From: Halomicrococcus gelatinilyticus
Lineage (GTDB): Archaea > Halobacteriota > Halobacteria > Halobacteriales > Haladaptataceae
DNA: 64,000 bases
Assembly (NCBI GenBank): GCA_024227995.1
Contig: CP100465.1
Span: forward strand, 434,001-498,000
Direction: 5' to 3'
A program made the position numbers and the translations under genes. Positions 17,477 to 27,298 of this stretch are shown piece by piece (within the stretch, counting starts at the first letter, position 1; every line of letters begins with the position of its first letter). Under the pieces are notes generated by a model that was not told where the DNA came from, ran no database searches, and was given only the letters and a program-made list of their open reading frames with translations.

Positions 17477-17485
17477 CATAACAAA
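17477..17485 (+). promoter_or_regulatory. CATAACAAA element, first copy
   Basis: CATAACAAA ends 32 nt upstream of ATG 17517. The same nonamer stands upstream of the gene at 21021. It may be the TATA-like core of both glycan-cluster promoters or a shared regulatory site. Confidence 0.35.
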
Positions 17486-17516
17486 GGGCGCGAGCGCCGT
17501 CCGCGGAGACGAGTTG

Positions 17517-19310
17517 ATGGTGGAGACGCACACACACCGACTGGAGAAGGGTGTGCTGGCGGCGGGATTCGTCGCGCTCGCGGTCGGTGTTGCGGCGGCA
17601 CACGCCAGTCCCGCGACGGGGTACGAGCTGTCGATTTACCGGGCGACGCCGCCGCTCTTCTGGGGTGGCATCGGCGTCGCGCTGGTCGCAGGCGTCGGCG
17701 TCGCCCACTCGTCGACGGACTGGCGGCGGTGTCTCGCACTGCTGCTCGGCGGGGGTGCGACGCTCGCCGTCGTCGCGCTCCCGCTGCTCCGCGGGTACTA
17801 CTTCATGGGCGCGGGCGACGCGCTGACGCACCTCGGGTGGGCGAAGGACGTCGCCGCCGGACGGATGGCCGCGTCCGAGTTGCTCTACCCGGGGACGCAC
17901 ACGGTCGGCGTCGTCCTCAGCGAGGCGACGGGGCTGCCGCTGCGCGACGGCCTGCTGCTCGCGGTCGTCGCGTTCGCGCTGACGTACCTCCTCTTCGTTC
18001 CGCTGACGGTCCGTGCAGTCACGGGCGACCGGCGTGCGACGACGTTCGCGGCGCTCGCCGGGTTCCTCCTGCTGCCGATCGACGGCATCAGCGTGTTCAA
18101 CCTCGTACATCCGACGTCGCAGGCGATCCTCTTCGTCCCCGTGCTGGTCTACCTCGCGACGAAGTACGTGACCAACGCCGAGGCGTCGCGAGTCCCGCCG
18201 TTCGGCTCCGCCACCGGCTGTCTGCTCGCGCTGTCGTCCATCACTCTCGTGCTCGTCCACCCCCAGCAGGCCGTCAACGCCGCCCTGCTGTTCGGTGGCG
18301 TCGCCGCCGTGCAGTTCGCCTACCGACGGTTCAGCGGCGGTCACGCCATCGCCCGTCACCGCCCGCTGTACGGCCAGACGGCGTTGCTGCTCGTCGCCGT
18401 TCTCGCGTGGGCGTCGCGCCACGAGCTCTCCGCGGGTTCGCCCCGGGCGCTGGCCGGCCGCCTCGTGACGAACACGCCGACCGGGTCGGACGTCGGCCTC
18501 TCCCAGATCGGCGGCAGTCTCCAGGGGCTGTTCCTGAAGGTGTTCCTCGTCAGCGCCGTCGTCGGCGCGCTGGCCGTGGCGTTCGTCTGCGCCGGCCTGT
18601 TCGGGCGGGTCCGCGACACCGACGCGAGCACCTTCACCAAGTACCTCGCCGTCGGGCTGGTGCCGCTGTCCGTCCTGTTCGCCGTCTTCCTGGGGTCGGG
18701 CTCCTCGCAGTTTCACTTCCGCGTCCTCGGATTCGTCATGGTGCCGCTGACGATGCTGGCCGGCGTCGCCGTCGCTCGCGGCCTCGACCTCGTCGAGGCG
18801 GGCACGGGCGACGGCGGTGCAGTCACGCGGTCCGTGAGCGCCGCCGTCCTCGTACTGCTCGCGCTCTCGGTCCCGACGCTGTACCACTCGCCGTACACGC
18901 ACCAGGCGTCCGGGCAGGTCACGGAGGCGAGGATGACGGGCTACGCGACGGCGTTCGACCACCGTGGCGACGCGCAGTTCGGCGGCCTGCGGTCGACCGC
19001 CGAGCGCTACGCGGCCGGCGTGCTCGGCGACGAGCGGAGCAGACGCACCGACGTCACGGGGGCGGTGGTGGACGGAAGCGCGGCGAACGCGACGGGCGAG
19101 AACTTCACGGCCGGTGGCGTCGCCGGGTTCTACGACGGTCCCCGGTACCTGCCGCTGACGACGGCGACCCGCCAGCGCGAACTGGCGGTGTACGACGGAT
19201 CGCGCTTCCCCGCTCGCGGGTTCCGGACGCTCGCGAGCAGTCCCGCCGTCTCGCGCGTCCAGTCCTGCGGTGGGTTCCGGCTGTACCACCTGAACGGGAG
19301 CGAGCGATAA
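17517..19310 (+). CDS. Polytopic membrane protein, glycosyltransferase-C-like
   Basis: A 597-residue protein with about 12 hydrophobic helices and a C-terminal extracytoplasmic domain (about 480-597) with several N-x-S/T sites. A loop after the first helices (YYFMGAGDALTHLGWAKD) contains an acidic residue. This is the layout of GT-C glycosyltransferases and oligosaccharyltransferase-like proteins, but no WWDYG-type motif is present. It is the first gene of a likely glycan operon; the flippase gene starts two bases after its stop. ATG 17517 is preferred over the overlapping TTG. The function is inferred from layout and neighbours. Confidence 0.65.
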   Translation: MVETHTHRLEKGVLAAGFVALAVGVAAAHASPATGYELSIYRATPPLFWGGIGVALVAGVGVAHSSTDWRRCLALLLGGGATLAVVALPLLRGYYFMGAGDALTHLGWAKDVAAGRMAASELLYPGTHTVGVVLSEATGLPLRDGLLLAVVAFALTYLLFVPLTVRAVTGDRRATTFAALAGFLLLPIDGISVFNLVHPTSQAILFVPVLVYLATKYVTNAEASRVPPFGSATGCLLALSSITLVLVHPQQAVNAALLFGGVAAVQFAYRRFSGGHAIARHRPLYGQTALLLVAVLAWASRHELSAGSPRALAGRLVTNTPTGSDVGLSQIGGSLQGLFLKVFLVSAVVGALAVAFVCAGLFGRVRDTDASTFTKYLAVGLVPLSVLFAVFLGSGSSQFHFRVLGFVMVPLTMLAGVAVARGLDLVEAGTGDGGAVTRSVSAAVLVLLALSVPTLYHSPYTHQASGQVTEARMTGYATAFDHRGDAQFGGLRSTAERYAAGVLGDERSRRTDVTGAVVDGSAANATGENFTAGGVAGFYDGPRYLPLTTATRQRELAVYDGSRFPARGFRTLASSPAVSRVQSCGGFRLYHLNGSER

Positions 19311-19311
19311 C

Positions 19312-20784
19312 ATGGACGCCGGAAAGCTAGCGCGCGGATTCAAGGCGACGCTCGGGGCGCGAACCATCCACGTCGCGGCCAGCGGACTGCTGGTCGTCCT
19401 GCTGACGCGATTCCTGCTCACGCCAGCGCAGTACGGCCTGCTCGGGACCGCGCTGTCGGTGTTCGGCGTCGCCGCGCTGTTCGCCGACCTCGGCATCGCG
19501 AAGTCTGCGGCGCGCTACGTGACGGAGTACCGCGAGACGGATCCGGGGCAGGTACCGCACGTCCTGCGGATCGCCGTCGGTTACCGCGCGATGACGACGC
19601 TGGCCGTCGCCGCCGCGTTCGTGCTGTTCGGCGCGCCGGCCGCGAACCTGCTCGGCCAGTCGCGGCTCGCACCGTTGCTCACCCTCGGCGGCGCGTACAT
19701 CGCCGTCTACTCGCTGTCGACGTTCACCACCGTCGTGTTCCAGGGATTCAACCGCGTGACCTACAGCGCCATCACGCGGGCGACGGGGAGCGGAAGCCTG
19801 CTCGTGTTCGTCTCCGTCGGCGTGCTGGTCGTCGGGGGAGCGGCCGGCGCGCTCGTCGGCTACGTCGCCAGCTACGCGCTGTCGTCCGCGGTGGGCGTGG
19901 GCGTGCTCTACTGGAAGTTCTACCGCGACCACGAGCGCGCGGTACGGGACGCCGTCGACCCGGGACTGGCACGGCGCGTCCTCCGGTACAGCGTCCCGCT
20001 GACGGCGACCCGCGGCGCGAACGTCCTCGACAAGCGGGTCGACACCATCCTCGTCAGCGTGCTCGTCGGCCCCGTCGCGGTGAGCTACTACTACCTCGCC
20101 AAGCAGATATCGACGTTCATCCAGACGCCGGCCGCGTCGCTCGGGTTCACCATCTCGCCGACGTACGGCGAGCAGAAGGCCGACGGCGAGACCGACGACG
20201 CCGCCCGGCTGTACGAGACGACGCTTGAGCACACGCTGCTACTGTACCTGCCCGCCGCGGCGGGGCTGGTGCTGGTCGCCGACCCCGCCGTCACCCAGAT
20301 ATTCGGCGCGAAGTACAGCCAGGCGACCGCCGTCGTGCAGGTGTTCGCGGGCTACGTCGTCCTCCAGGCGGTCACGTTCATCACGAGCGACGCGCTCGAC
20401 TTCCTCGGGCGGGCGCGCGAGCGGGCCATCGCGAAGGGGTCGACGTCGGCGGCGAACTTCCTCCTGAACCTCCTCCTCATCCCGGCGTTCGGCGCGCTCG
20501 GGGCCGCGGTGGCGACGGTGGCGACCCACTCGGTCTACGTGGCGGTCAACCTCGCCGTCGTCCACGCCGAACTGTCGCTGTCCATCCCGCGCCTGCTCCG
20601 GCACGTCGCGTTCGTCTGCGCCATCACGGCGGCGATGTCGGGGGCGGTGCTGGTGGCGCTCCCCTACGTCTCCGGGCTCGTCTCGCTGGTCGCCGTCGTC
20701 CTGCTCGGCGTCGTGGTGTGGGCCACGCTCGCCGTCGGCAGCGGCCTCCTCGACGTCCGTCGCGTCGTCGGGATCCTGGCGTGA
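19312..20784 (+). CDS. Polysaccharide/oligosaccharide flippase (Wzx/MATE-like)
   Basis: A 490-residue protein with about 14 hydrophobic helices. Its N-terminus (LLTRFLLTPAQYGLLGTALSVFGVAALFADLGIAKS) and its RGANVLDKRVDTILVSVLVGPVAVSYYYLAKQ segment are typical of the polysaccharide-biosynthesis (PST) exporters of the MOP superfamily. It should flip a lipid-linked sugar across the membrane. It is tightly coupled to the upstream membrane protein gene, one base apart. Confidence 0.9.
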   Translation: MDAGKLARGFKATLGARTIHVAASGLLVVLLTRFLLTPAQYGLLGTALSVFGVAALFADLGIAKSAARYVTEYRETDPGQVPHVLRIAVGYRAMTTLAVAAAFVLFGAPAANLLGQSRLAPLLTLGGAYIAVYSLSTFTTVVFQGFNRVTYSAITRATGSGSLLVFVSVGVLVVGGAAGALVGYVASYALSSAVGVGVLYWKFYRDHERAVRDAVDPGLARRVLRYSVPLTATRGANVLDKRVDTILVSVLVGPVAVSYYYLAKQISTFIQTPAASLGFTISPTYGEQKADGETDDAARLYETTLEHTLLLYLPAAAGLVLVADPAVTQIFGAKYSQATAVVQVFAGYVVLQAVTFITSDALDFLGRARERAIAKGSTSAANFLLNLLLIPAFGALGAAVATVATHSVYVAVNLAVVHAELSLSIPRLLRHVAFVCAITAAMSGAVLVALPYVSGLVSLVAVVLLGVVVWATLAVGSGLLDVRRVVGILA

Positions 20785-20970
20785 CCGGCGGGCGACCGTT
20801 CCACCGTCGAAAGCCACACTGCGCGGCCGGTAACCACCGCCTGAACGCGCGACCGGACGGCACGGAGCGGCCCCTCGTTCGCCACCGAACCGGCGGTCGG
20901 CCGCGACGAATCGCCGTTACGTCCTCCCGACGGCTGCGAGAAGGGACGGCCAAACGAGATGCAATCGGCC

Positions 20971-20979
20971 CATAACAAA
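20971..20979 (+). promoter_or_regulatory. CATAACAAA element, second copy
   Basis: The same nonamer as at 17477-17485, ending 42 nt upstream of ATG 21021. Finding it before both transcription units of this cluster suggests a shared promoter type. Confidence 0.35.
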
Positions 20980-21020
20980 ACCGGCTGCGGTGGTGGACCG
21001 GAACAGGCAATCCTGCAACT

Positions 21021-22607
21021 ATGTCGATGGACACTACAAGTCCCGAACGGGCGTTCGTCCTCGGACTCGACGGCGTCCCGTGGGACCTGCTCGAGCGCTG
21101 GGTACGCGGGGGAGAGCTACCGAACTTCGAACGGATGTTCGACGAAGGGGCGACCGGGTCGCTCTCCAGCACGACGCCGGCGTCGACGCCGCTGGCCTGG
21201 CCCACCATCGCGACGGGGGTGTGGCCGGACAAGCACGGCGTCTACGGCTTCCAGCAGCTGGAATCGAACTACACGCACCGGATGAACACGAGCGCCGACG
21301 TCCGCCAGCCGGAGCTCTGGGACGTGCTCTCGCCGTCGGTGGTGGGCAACGTCCCGATGACGTATCCCGCCGACGACATCGACGGCACGCTCGTCTCCGG
21401 GATGATGACGCCGGAGATGGACGAGCGGTTCACGCAGCCGTCCGAACTCGCCGACGAGATACAGGAGTCCATCCCGGACTACCGGGTCGGCCTCGCGTGG
21501 GACGAGTACCGCGACAGCCCCGAGGAGTTCCGCGAGGAACTGTCGTCGCTGCTGTCCGCCCGTCGACAGCTGATGCGCCTCCTGATGGACCGGGAGGAGT
21601 GGCGGCTCTTCTTCTTCGTCTACACCGCGCCCGACCGCCTCCAGCACCTGATCTGGGAGGAGTCGGCGCTGCTCGACCACTACCGCGAACTGGACGACGT
21701 CCTCGGCGAGGTCATGGAGTACGTCGCCGAGCGCGACGCCGTCCTGTTCACCGTCTCCGACCACGGGTTCGGCTCCATCTCCACCATCGTCTCGGTGAAC
21801 ACGCTGCTGGAGCGCGAGGGCTTTCTGACCCGCAAGGGTAGCGACGGAACGCGCGGCGCGCTAGCGCGACTGGGCGTGACGAAGTCGACCATCCAGGACA
21901 CCCTGGACAGCTTCGGCGTGACCGAGGACGTGCTGGTCGAACGCCTCCCGCGGTCGCTGGTCGACACCGTCGCCTCGCAGGTGCCCGGCGACCACAGCCT
22001 CTACGACGTCGACTTCGAGGAGACCGTCGCCTTCGTCCACGGCTCCGGCAACGTCTACGTCAACGACACCACGCGGTTCGACCCCGGCGTGGTCGACCCG
22101 GACGACCTGGCGGAGGTCAAGGCCGACGTCCGGTCGGTCTTCGAGGAGGCGACCGACCCCGAGACGGGCGACCGCGCGCTCCGGGTGGTCGACGGCGACG
22201 AGGTGTTCCCGACCGACGGCTACTCCCCGGACCTCGTCGTCCGCGGCATCGACGAGTACGAACCCGGGACGAAGCTCACCCGCTCGGTGTTCACCGACAG
22301 CGGGAGCAAGGTCGCCAGCCACTACCCCGAGGGCATCTTCCTCGCCTGGGGACCGAGCGTCGAGGGCGGCGCCTCGACGACGGACGCCAGCGTCGCCGAC
22401 GTTGCGCCGACCGTCCTGCACGCGCTCGACGAACCGGTGCCGGCAAACGCCGACGGGCGCGTCCTGAAGGAGATATTCCAGCCGCAGTCGATGGCCGGCC
22501 GCGGCGCGGTGTCCCAGCGCGAGTACGGCCAGACTGCCGCGGACGACGTCGACGCGGACTTCGACGACGTCGAGGACCGCCTCCGCGGCCTCGGGTACAT
22601 GGAATGA
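21021..22607 (+). CDS. Alkaline phosphatase superfamily (phosphodiesterase-like) protein
   Basis: A 528-residue protein. It has FVLGLDGVPWDLL with the first metal Asp, a Thr nucleophile region in STTPASTPLAWPTIATGVWPDKHGVYGF, VYTAPDRLQHLIW with Asp/His metal ligands, and LFTVSDHGFGS with DHG. These match nucleotide-pyrophosphatase/phosphodiesterase-type members. Because it lies in a glycan cluster, it may act on a sugar-phosphate or lipid-linked intermediate. No signal peptide is visible, which would place it in the cytoplasm. It overlaps the epimerase gene by four bases. Confidence 0.85.
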   Translation: MSMDTTSPERAFVLGLDGVPWDLLERWVRGGELPNFERMFDEGATGSLSSTTPASTPLAWPTIATGVWPDKHGVYGFQQLESNYTHRMNTSADVRQPELWDVLSPSVVGNVPMTYPADDIDGTLVSGMMTPEMDERFTQPSELADEIQESIPDYRVGLAWDEYRDSPEEFREELSSLLSARRQLMRLLMDREEWRLFFFVYTAPDRLQHLIWEESALLDHYRELDDVLGEVMEYVAERDAVLFTVSDHGFGSISTIVSVNTLLEREGFLTRKGSDGTRGALARLGVTKSTIQDTLDSFGVTEDVLVERLPRSLVDTVASQVPGDHSLYDVDFEETVAFVHGSGNVYVNDTTRFDPGVVDPDDLAEVKADVRSVFEEATDPETGDRALRVVDGDEVFPTDGYSPDLVVRGIDEYEPGTKLTRSVFTDSGSKVASHYPEGIFLAWGPSVEGGASTTDASVADVAPTVLHALDEPVPANADGRVLKEIFQPQSMAGRGAVSQREYGQTAADDVDADFDDVEDRLRGLGYME

Positions 22608-23602
22608 CGGGGAGCGACGGCCACCCCGGACGCGATGGCACTTTGCAGCCCGGACCGACGGACGCGACCGTCCTCGTCACCGGCGGTGCGGGGTTCGTCG
22701 GCAGCCACCTCTGTGAGGCGCTCGTCGCCGACAACGAGGTGCGCGTCCTCGACGACTGTTCGTCAGGGTGCGCGGGCAACGTTCCGCCCGGGGCGACCGT
22801 CGTCCAGGGCGACGTCCGCGACCCCGAGACGGTTCGCGAGGCGGCAGCCGACGTCGACGTCGTCTTCCACGAGGCGGCGCTGGTCAGCGTCGCGGAGTCG
22901 GTCGAGATGCCGCTGAAGAGCGACGCGGTCACGGCCAGGGGGACGCTCCACGTGCTCGACGCCGCCCGCCGCGAGGACGCCCGCGTCGTCCTGGCGTCCA
23001 GCGCGGCGGTCTACGGCCACCCCGAGTCCGTCCCGGTGACCGAGGACGAACCGAAGGCGCCGACGTCGCCGTACGGCGTGGCCAAACTGTCCGCCGACCA
23101 GTACGCCCTGCGGTTCAACGACCTCTACGGCCTGGAGACGGTGTCGCTCCGCTACTTCAACATCTACGGGCCGCGCCAGAACCCCGAGTACGGCGCCGTC
23201 GTCTCCGTCTTCCTCGACCAGGCGGCCGCCGGCGACCCCATCACGGTCGAGGGCGACGGCAGCCAGACCCGGGACTTCGTCCACGTCGACGACGTCGTCC
23301 GGGCGAACCTGCTCGCCGCCGAGACCGACCACGTGGGCGAGGCGTTCAACGTCGGCACGGGCGAGAGCGTGACCATCCGCGAACTCGCCGAGACGGTCCG
23401 GCGGGCGACCGACAGCGACTCCGACGTCGTCCACACCGACCCACGTCCGGGCGACATCGACCACAGCCGGGCCGACGTCTCGAAGGCGCGCGACCGACTC
23501 GGCTTCGAACCGACCGTCCCCCTGGAGGACGGCCTCGCCGCGCTCCACCGCGAACGGGCAGGGGGGACGCCCGACCCGGGCGGGCGGGCGTCGACCGACT
23601 GA
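22604..23602 (+). CDS. NAD-dependent nucleotide-sugar epimerase/dehydratase
   Basis: A 332-residue extended SDR enzyme. The NAD loop VLVTGGAGFVGSHL follows a 20-residue unconserved leader. The catalytic Ser is in VLASSAAVYG and the Tyr-Lys pair is in SPYGVAKLSADQYA. RYFNIYGPRQNP and GDGSQTRDFVHVDDVV are typical of UDP-glucose 4-epimerase and related sugar epimerases. The exact sugar is unknown. Its ATG overlaps the previous stop (ATGA). Confidence 0.92.
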   Translation: MTGSDGHPGRDGTLQPGPTDATVLVTGGAGFVGSHLCEALVADNEVRVLDDCSSGCAGNVPPGATVVQGDVRDPETVREAAADVDVVFHEAALVSVAESVEMPLKSDAVTARGTLHVLDAARREDARVVLASSAAVYGHPESVPVTEDEPKAPTSPYGVAKLSADQYALRFNDLYGLETVSLRYFNIYGPRQNPEYGAVVSVFLDQAAAGDPITVEGDGSQTRDFVHVDDVVRANLLAAETDHVGEAFNVGTGESVTIRELAETVRRATDSDSDVVHTDPRPGDIDHSRADVSKARDRLGFEPTVPLEDGLAALHRERAGGTPDPGGRASTD

Positions 23603-23721
23603 AGGCATCGGGCGGGCGACGACGGACCGAGGGCGTCGGACGGGCGAGCGCGCAGGCGCCGCAGCCCCCGCGGTCGCGCCGTCTCGCAAGATAGTTGGCA
23701 CTCCCCCACCGAGAGGGAGCC

Positions 23722-25473
23722 ATGACCGAGTACTTCGAGGTTCACCAGCGCGACGGCCCCGCGCGGGTCGCCGAGCTGCGCCTCGACGAGTCGCTGACGA
23801 CGCCGGCGCTGGTGGACGACGTCCTCGCGGACGCCGGGAGCCTCTGGTCCGCCGAGCGCGACCTCCCCGAGGGCGACGGGTCCGAGCTGACCGTCCTCCC
23901 GCACCGGGCGTTCCCGAGCGGGACCGCGGACGAGGTGATGGAGTCGTTCGCCGTCGACTACCCCCAGGTCGACTACCCGAACGCCGTCGTCGTCGCGCCG
24001 GAGACGGCCGCGGACTACGGCGCCGACGCCTACGTGCTCTCGGGCGCGCAGGGGTTCGTCGGCCACGGCTCGGCCTTCCGCGAGGCCGTCGTCGAGACCC
24101 GCTCGAAGGTTCCGGCCGACAGCGCGCTGTACCTCCCCGGCGTCGCCACGCCGCGGAACGTCGCCACGCTCGTCTACGCGGGCGTCGACCTCGTCGACGC
24201 CGACGCGGCGGTCGTCGCCGGCACGCAGGGGCGGTACTTCACGACCGAGGGCCGCCACTACCTGGAAGACCTCTCCGAACTCCCCTGCTCGTGTCCCGCC
24301 TGCCAGCAGTCGGCCGAGACGTTCTCCCAGGAGGACTGCGTCGACCACAACGTCAACGCCCTGCGCGCGGAACTGCGCGTCGTCCGCGAGCGCGTCCGCG
24401 CGGGCCGCCTGCGCGACTACGTCGAGGGGCAGGCCCGCCACGACCAGTGGCTCACCGCCGCCTTCCGCGAGTTCGACCAGCAGTGGGAGTACCTCGAACA
24501 GCACACGCCGGTCGTCCGCGACGTCGAACTGTCGGCGGCGACCGAGGACGCCCTCCGCCGGGTCGAGATACAGCGGTTCGCCGACCGCGTGACGAGCCGC
24601 TACCGGAACCGCTTCTCGAACCCGCTCGTGCTGGTGCCCTGCTCGGCGAAGAAGCCCTACACCGAGTCCCAGAGCCACGGCCAGTACCACGACGCCGTCC
24701 AGTTCCGCGGCCACAAGGTGTCGATGACCAGCCCCATCGGCGTCGTGCCCCAGGAGCTCGAACTCACCTACCCCGCCCAGCACTACGACTCGGTGGTCAC
24801 CGGACGCTGGAGCGAGGACGAGAAGGCGTTCGTCGCCGACGTGCTGCAGCGCTACCTCGAACGCAACGAGTACCCGAAGGTCGTCGCGCACGTCCCCGAC
24901 GAGGGGTACCGCGACGTCTGCGAGCGCGTCGAATCGGCGCTCGGGATGACGTTCGAGTACACCGTCGAGGACCACCCGACGACGACCGAGTCGCTCGGCA
25001 ACCTCGCCGCGGCGCTCCAGGGCGAACTGAAGTACGGCAAGCGCGAGCGCCAGCACAACACGGTCCGGGCCATCGCGGACTACCAGTTCGGCGACGGCGC
25101 GGGCGACGCCCTGTTCGAGGACGTCAGCATCCAGAGCCGCTACCCGAAACTCCGCGTCCACGACGCCGACGGCGAGCAGCTCGCGGCGATGGTGCCACAG
25201 TACGGCGTCCTCTCCTTCACCCTGGCGGGCGCGCGCCGCTGGGTCGACAGCGACGCGCCCACGAAGCGCGTCGCGATCGACGACTTCGCGCCCCACGGCA
25301 GCGTGCTCGCGCCGGGCGTCGTCGACGCCGACGACGACGTGCGCGTCGGCGACGAGGTGGTCGTCGAGGGACCGGCGGCGTTCGCCGTCGGCCGCGCCGC
25401 GATGTCCGGTCCCGAGATGGCGGAGTCCACCCGCGGCATCGCCGTGGAGGTCCGACACGTCGAGGAGAAGTAG
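23722..25473 (+). CDS. arcS: Archaeosine synthase ArcS
   Basis: A 583-residue enzyme that converts preQ0 at position 15 of archaeal tRNAs toward archaeosine. The N-terminal TGT-like domain has a zinc site (Cys189, Cys191, Cys194 and a following His near 209). The core carries the ArcS motif PCSAKKPYTESQSH with Cys307 and Lys310, which takes part in lysine addition. The C-terminus (from about 500) is a PUA domain, with APGVVDADDDVRVGDEVVV and AVGRAAMSG. The catalytic Asp of true transglycosylases is not apparent. ATG 23722 is chosen; an upstream TTG/GTG extension is unconserved. Confidence 0.95.
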   Translation: MTEYFEVHQRDGPARVAELRLDESLTTPALVDDVLADAGSLWSAERDLPEGDGSELTVLPHRAFPSGTADEVMESFAVDYPQVDYPNAVVVAPETAADYGADAYVLSGAQGFVGHGSAFREAVVETRSKVPADSALYLPGVATPRNVATLVYAGVDLVDADAAVVAGTQGRYFTTEGRHYLEDLSELPCSCPACQQSAETFSQEDCVDHNVNALRAELRVVRERVRAGRLRDYVEGQARHDQWLTAAFREFDQQWEYLEQHTPVVRDVELSAATEDALRRVEIQRFADRVTSRYRNRFSNPLVLVPCSAKKPYTESQSHGQYHDAVQFRGHKVSMTSPIGVVPQELELTYPAQHYDSVVTGRWSEDEKAFVADVLQRYLERNEYPKVVAHVPDEGYRDVCERVESALGMTFEYTVEDHPTTTESLGNLAAALQGELKYGKRERQHNTVRAIADYQFGDGAGDALFEDVSIQSRYPKLRVHDADGEQLAAMVPQYGVLSFTLAGARRWVDSDAPTKRVAIDDFAPHGSVLAPGVVDADDDVRVGDEVVVEGPAAFAVGRAAMSGPEMAESTRGIAVEVRHVEEK

Positions 25474-25515
25474 GGGAGCGAAAAGAGCTAACAGGGTCGC
25501 CGTCGGACGGGGGGC

Positions 25516-26346
25516 ATGGGAGTCCCAGCAGACATCGAGTTCGACCACGACGTGCAGCGACGCATCTACCGCCACGTCGAACGCACCGGGGCGACGACCG
25601 TGGAGCAGGTCCGCGACGAGGTCCGGGTGTCCGAGTCCACGGGAGCGAAGCCCGCGCGCTCCGGGACGACCGAACCCCAGGTGCGACTCCGCCCGGAGGA
25701 GTTCCGCGACCACCTGTCCGCGCTGGTCGACGCCGGCCACCTCGTCGAGAAGGAGGGGGAGCTCCACCTTGCGATGGACGAGGGGGCCGAGGAGTACACC
25801 GAGGGCGACCTGACCTACCGCATCCGGCCCGCCCGGGAGTCCGACCGCCGGGGCGTCGAGACGGCGATTCGGGAGATCGCCTCGGAGGGGACGTCCATCG
25901 CCGCGAAATCCGTCGCGGCTGCCATCGACGACGAGGGGGCGCTGTTGCGGCACAACGAGCGCCGGTCGCGGATGTTCTACGTGGCCGAACTGGTCGGCGA
26001 CGCGACCGGTGAGAGCGGCGCGGACGCCGAGAACGAAGGCGAGATCGTCGGCTGGGTCCACGTCGAGTCGCCGGAACTGGACGAACTCCGGCACACGGCG
26101 GAGCTGACGGTCGGCGTGCGCGAACCGTACCGCGAACACGGCATCGGCGGGCGCCTGCTCGACCGCGCCATGGACCGGGCGAGCGACACCGGGTACAGCA
26201 AGGTGTACCAGAGCCTGCCGGCGACCAACGAGACGGCCATCGAACTGCTGGACGAGCACGGGTGGGAGACGGAGGCGGTCCGCGAGGACCACTACCTCGT
26301 CGACGACGAACTCGTCGACGAGACGATGATGGCGCGGGAGCTGTAG
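25516..26346 (+). CDS. GNAT acetyltransferase with N-terminal winged-helix-like part
   Basis: A 276-residue protein. Residues 1-95 resemble a winged helix (IYRHVERTGATTVEQVRDEV, then LSALVDAGHLVEKEGELHLA). Residues about 100-276 are a GNAT domain, with YRIRPARESDRRGVE, LTVGVREPYREHGIGGRLLDRAM (the acetyl-CoA loop R/Q-x-x-G-x-G/A) and NETAIELLDEHGWE. The fusion suggests an acetyltransferase whose activity or location depends on DNA or protein binding. Substrate unknown. It follows arcS by 42 bases. Confidence 0.85.
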   Translation: MGVPADIEFDHDVQRRIYRHVERTGATTVEQVRDEVRVSESTGAKPARSGTTEPQVRLRPEEFRDHLSALVDAGHLVEKEGELHLAMDEGAEEYTEGDLTYRIRPARESDRRGVETAIREIASEGTSIAAKSVAAAIDDEGALLRHNERRSRMFYVAELVGDATGESGADAENEGEIVGWVHVESPELDELRHTAELTVGVREPYREHGIGGRLLDRAMDRASDTGYSKVYQSLPATNETAIELLDEHGWETEAVREDHYLVDDELVDETMMAREL

Positions 26347-26392
26347 ACGAGACGCCCGGGACCCCTCGACGGCGAGAGCGCACGGCCGTCGC

Positions 26393-27244
26393 TCAGGAGA
26401 GCGGCCGGAACCACACCGCCGCGAGCAGCAGCGCGAGGAACACGTACGACCCGCGCACGAGCAGCATCGTCGCGAGTTCCGGGTCGGCGCGGCGGGCGAC
26501 CACCGCGACGGCAGCGAACCCGACCACGGCGAGCACGCTGCTCGGCGGGAACACGGCGACGGCGGCCAGCGAGACGACCGCGAGGAGCGCGACGGCCATG
26601 AGCGTGTAGGCCGTCGCCCGCGCTCGCGCCCGGCCGAGAACGACGGCGACCGTTCGCTTCTCGATGGACCGGTCGTACTCGAAGTCCTGGGCGTCGTCGA
26701 TGACCTTCACGCCCGAGAGCAGCACCACGAAGACGACGGCGAACGCGACGGCGACGGGCGCGACCGCGCCGGCCTGGGCGTAGTACCCGCCGAGGATGGA
26801 CAGTCCGATGCCGAGGGGGTAGCCGGTCGTCGCGGTGACGGGGTTCGTGTCCATCTGTGGCGCGTGCAGGTAGCCGACGAACCAGGTCGGCAGCGTCACC
26901 GCGACCGCGCCGGGACTCGCGAGCAGCCAGAGACCGACGAGACAGACGCAGAACAGCGCCGTCGCCCCGCCCAGGCCGACGAGACACCCCGTGCGCGTCA
27001 GCGGGTGGTCGTCGTCCTCGCCGCGGACGTAGAAGTCGACGTACCCGTCCTTGACGTGTGCGACGTAGACGGCGGCGAAGATGGCGGTGGCGTGGAGCGC
27101 GCCGACGGGGAACGACACCGCTCCGGCGAGGAAGGCGCCGAACCACGAGCAGGCGACCGGCGGTAACATGAAGACCGGGTGGACCTGCGAGGCGAGGGCC
27201 CTGACGGCGGCCGACGGACCGCTCGCTCGCCGGGAGACGGGCAT
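26393..27244 (-). CDS. UbiA-family prenyltransferase
   Basis: A 283-residue protein with about eight hydrophobic helices. It has two acidic motifs: DGYVD (Asp66, Asp70) in the first conserved loop and IDDAQDFEYDRSIEKRT in the second. These bind Mg-diphosphate in UbiA enzymes, which move a prenyl group onto an aromatic ring or a glycerol-phosphate lipid. The first motif differs from the usual N-D-x-x-D. The acceptor could be a quinone precursor or a lipid; not decidable here. Confidence 0.85.
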   Translation of the reverse strand: MPVSRRASGPSAAVRALASQVHPVFMLPPVACSWFGAFLAGAVSFPVGALHATAIFAAVYVAHVKDGYVDFYVRGEDDDHPLTRTGCLVGLGGATALFCVCLVGLWLLASPGAVAVTLPTWFVGYLHAPQMDTNPVTATTGYPLGIGLSILGGYYAQAGAVAPVAVAFAVVFVVLLSGVKVIDDAQDFEYDRSIEKRTVAVVLGRARARATAYTLMAVALLAVVSLAAVAVFPPSSVLAVVGFAAVAVVARRADPELATMLLVRGSYVFLALLLAAVWFRPLS

Positions 27245-27298
27245 AGCAACACCCCACGGTCGCCTCGAAGATAAAGTTCCGTGCCGACGGGAGGGGGT

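Noticed and set aside
23164-26292. A 1,042-codon open frame on the minus strand opposite arcS and the GNAT gene
   Set aside because: Long antisense frames are a by-product of GC-rich codon use. The plus strand has clear ArcS and GNAT motifs; the minus translation is Val/Arg/Ala/Gly-rich with no motif.
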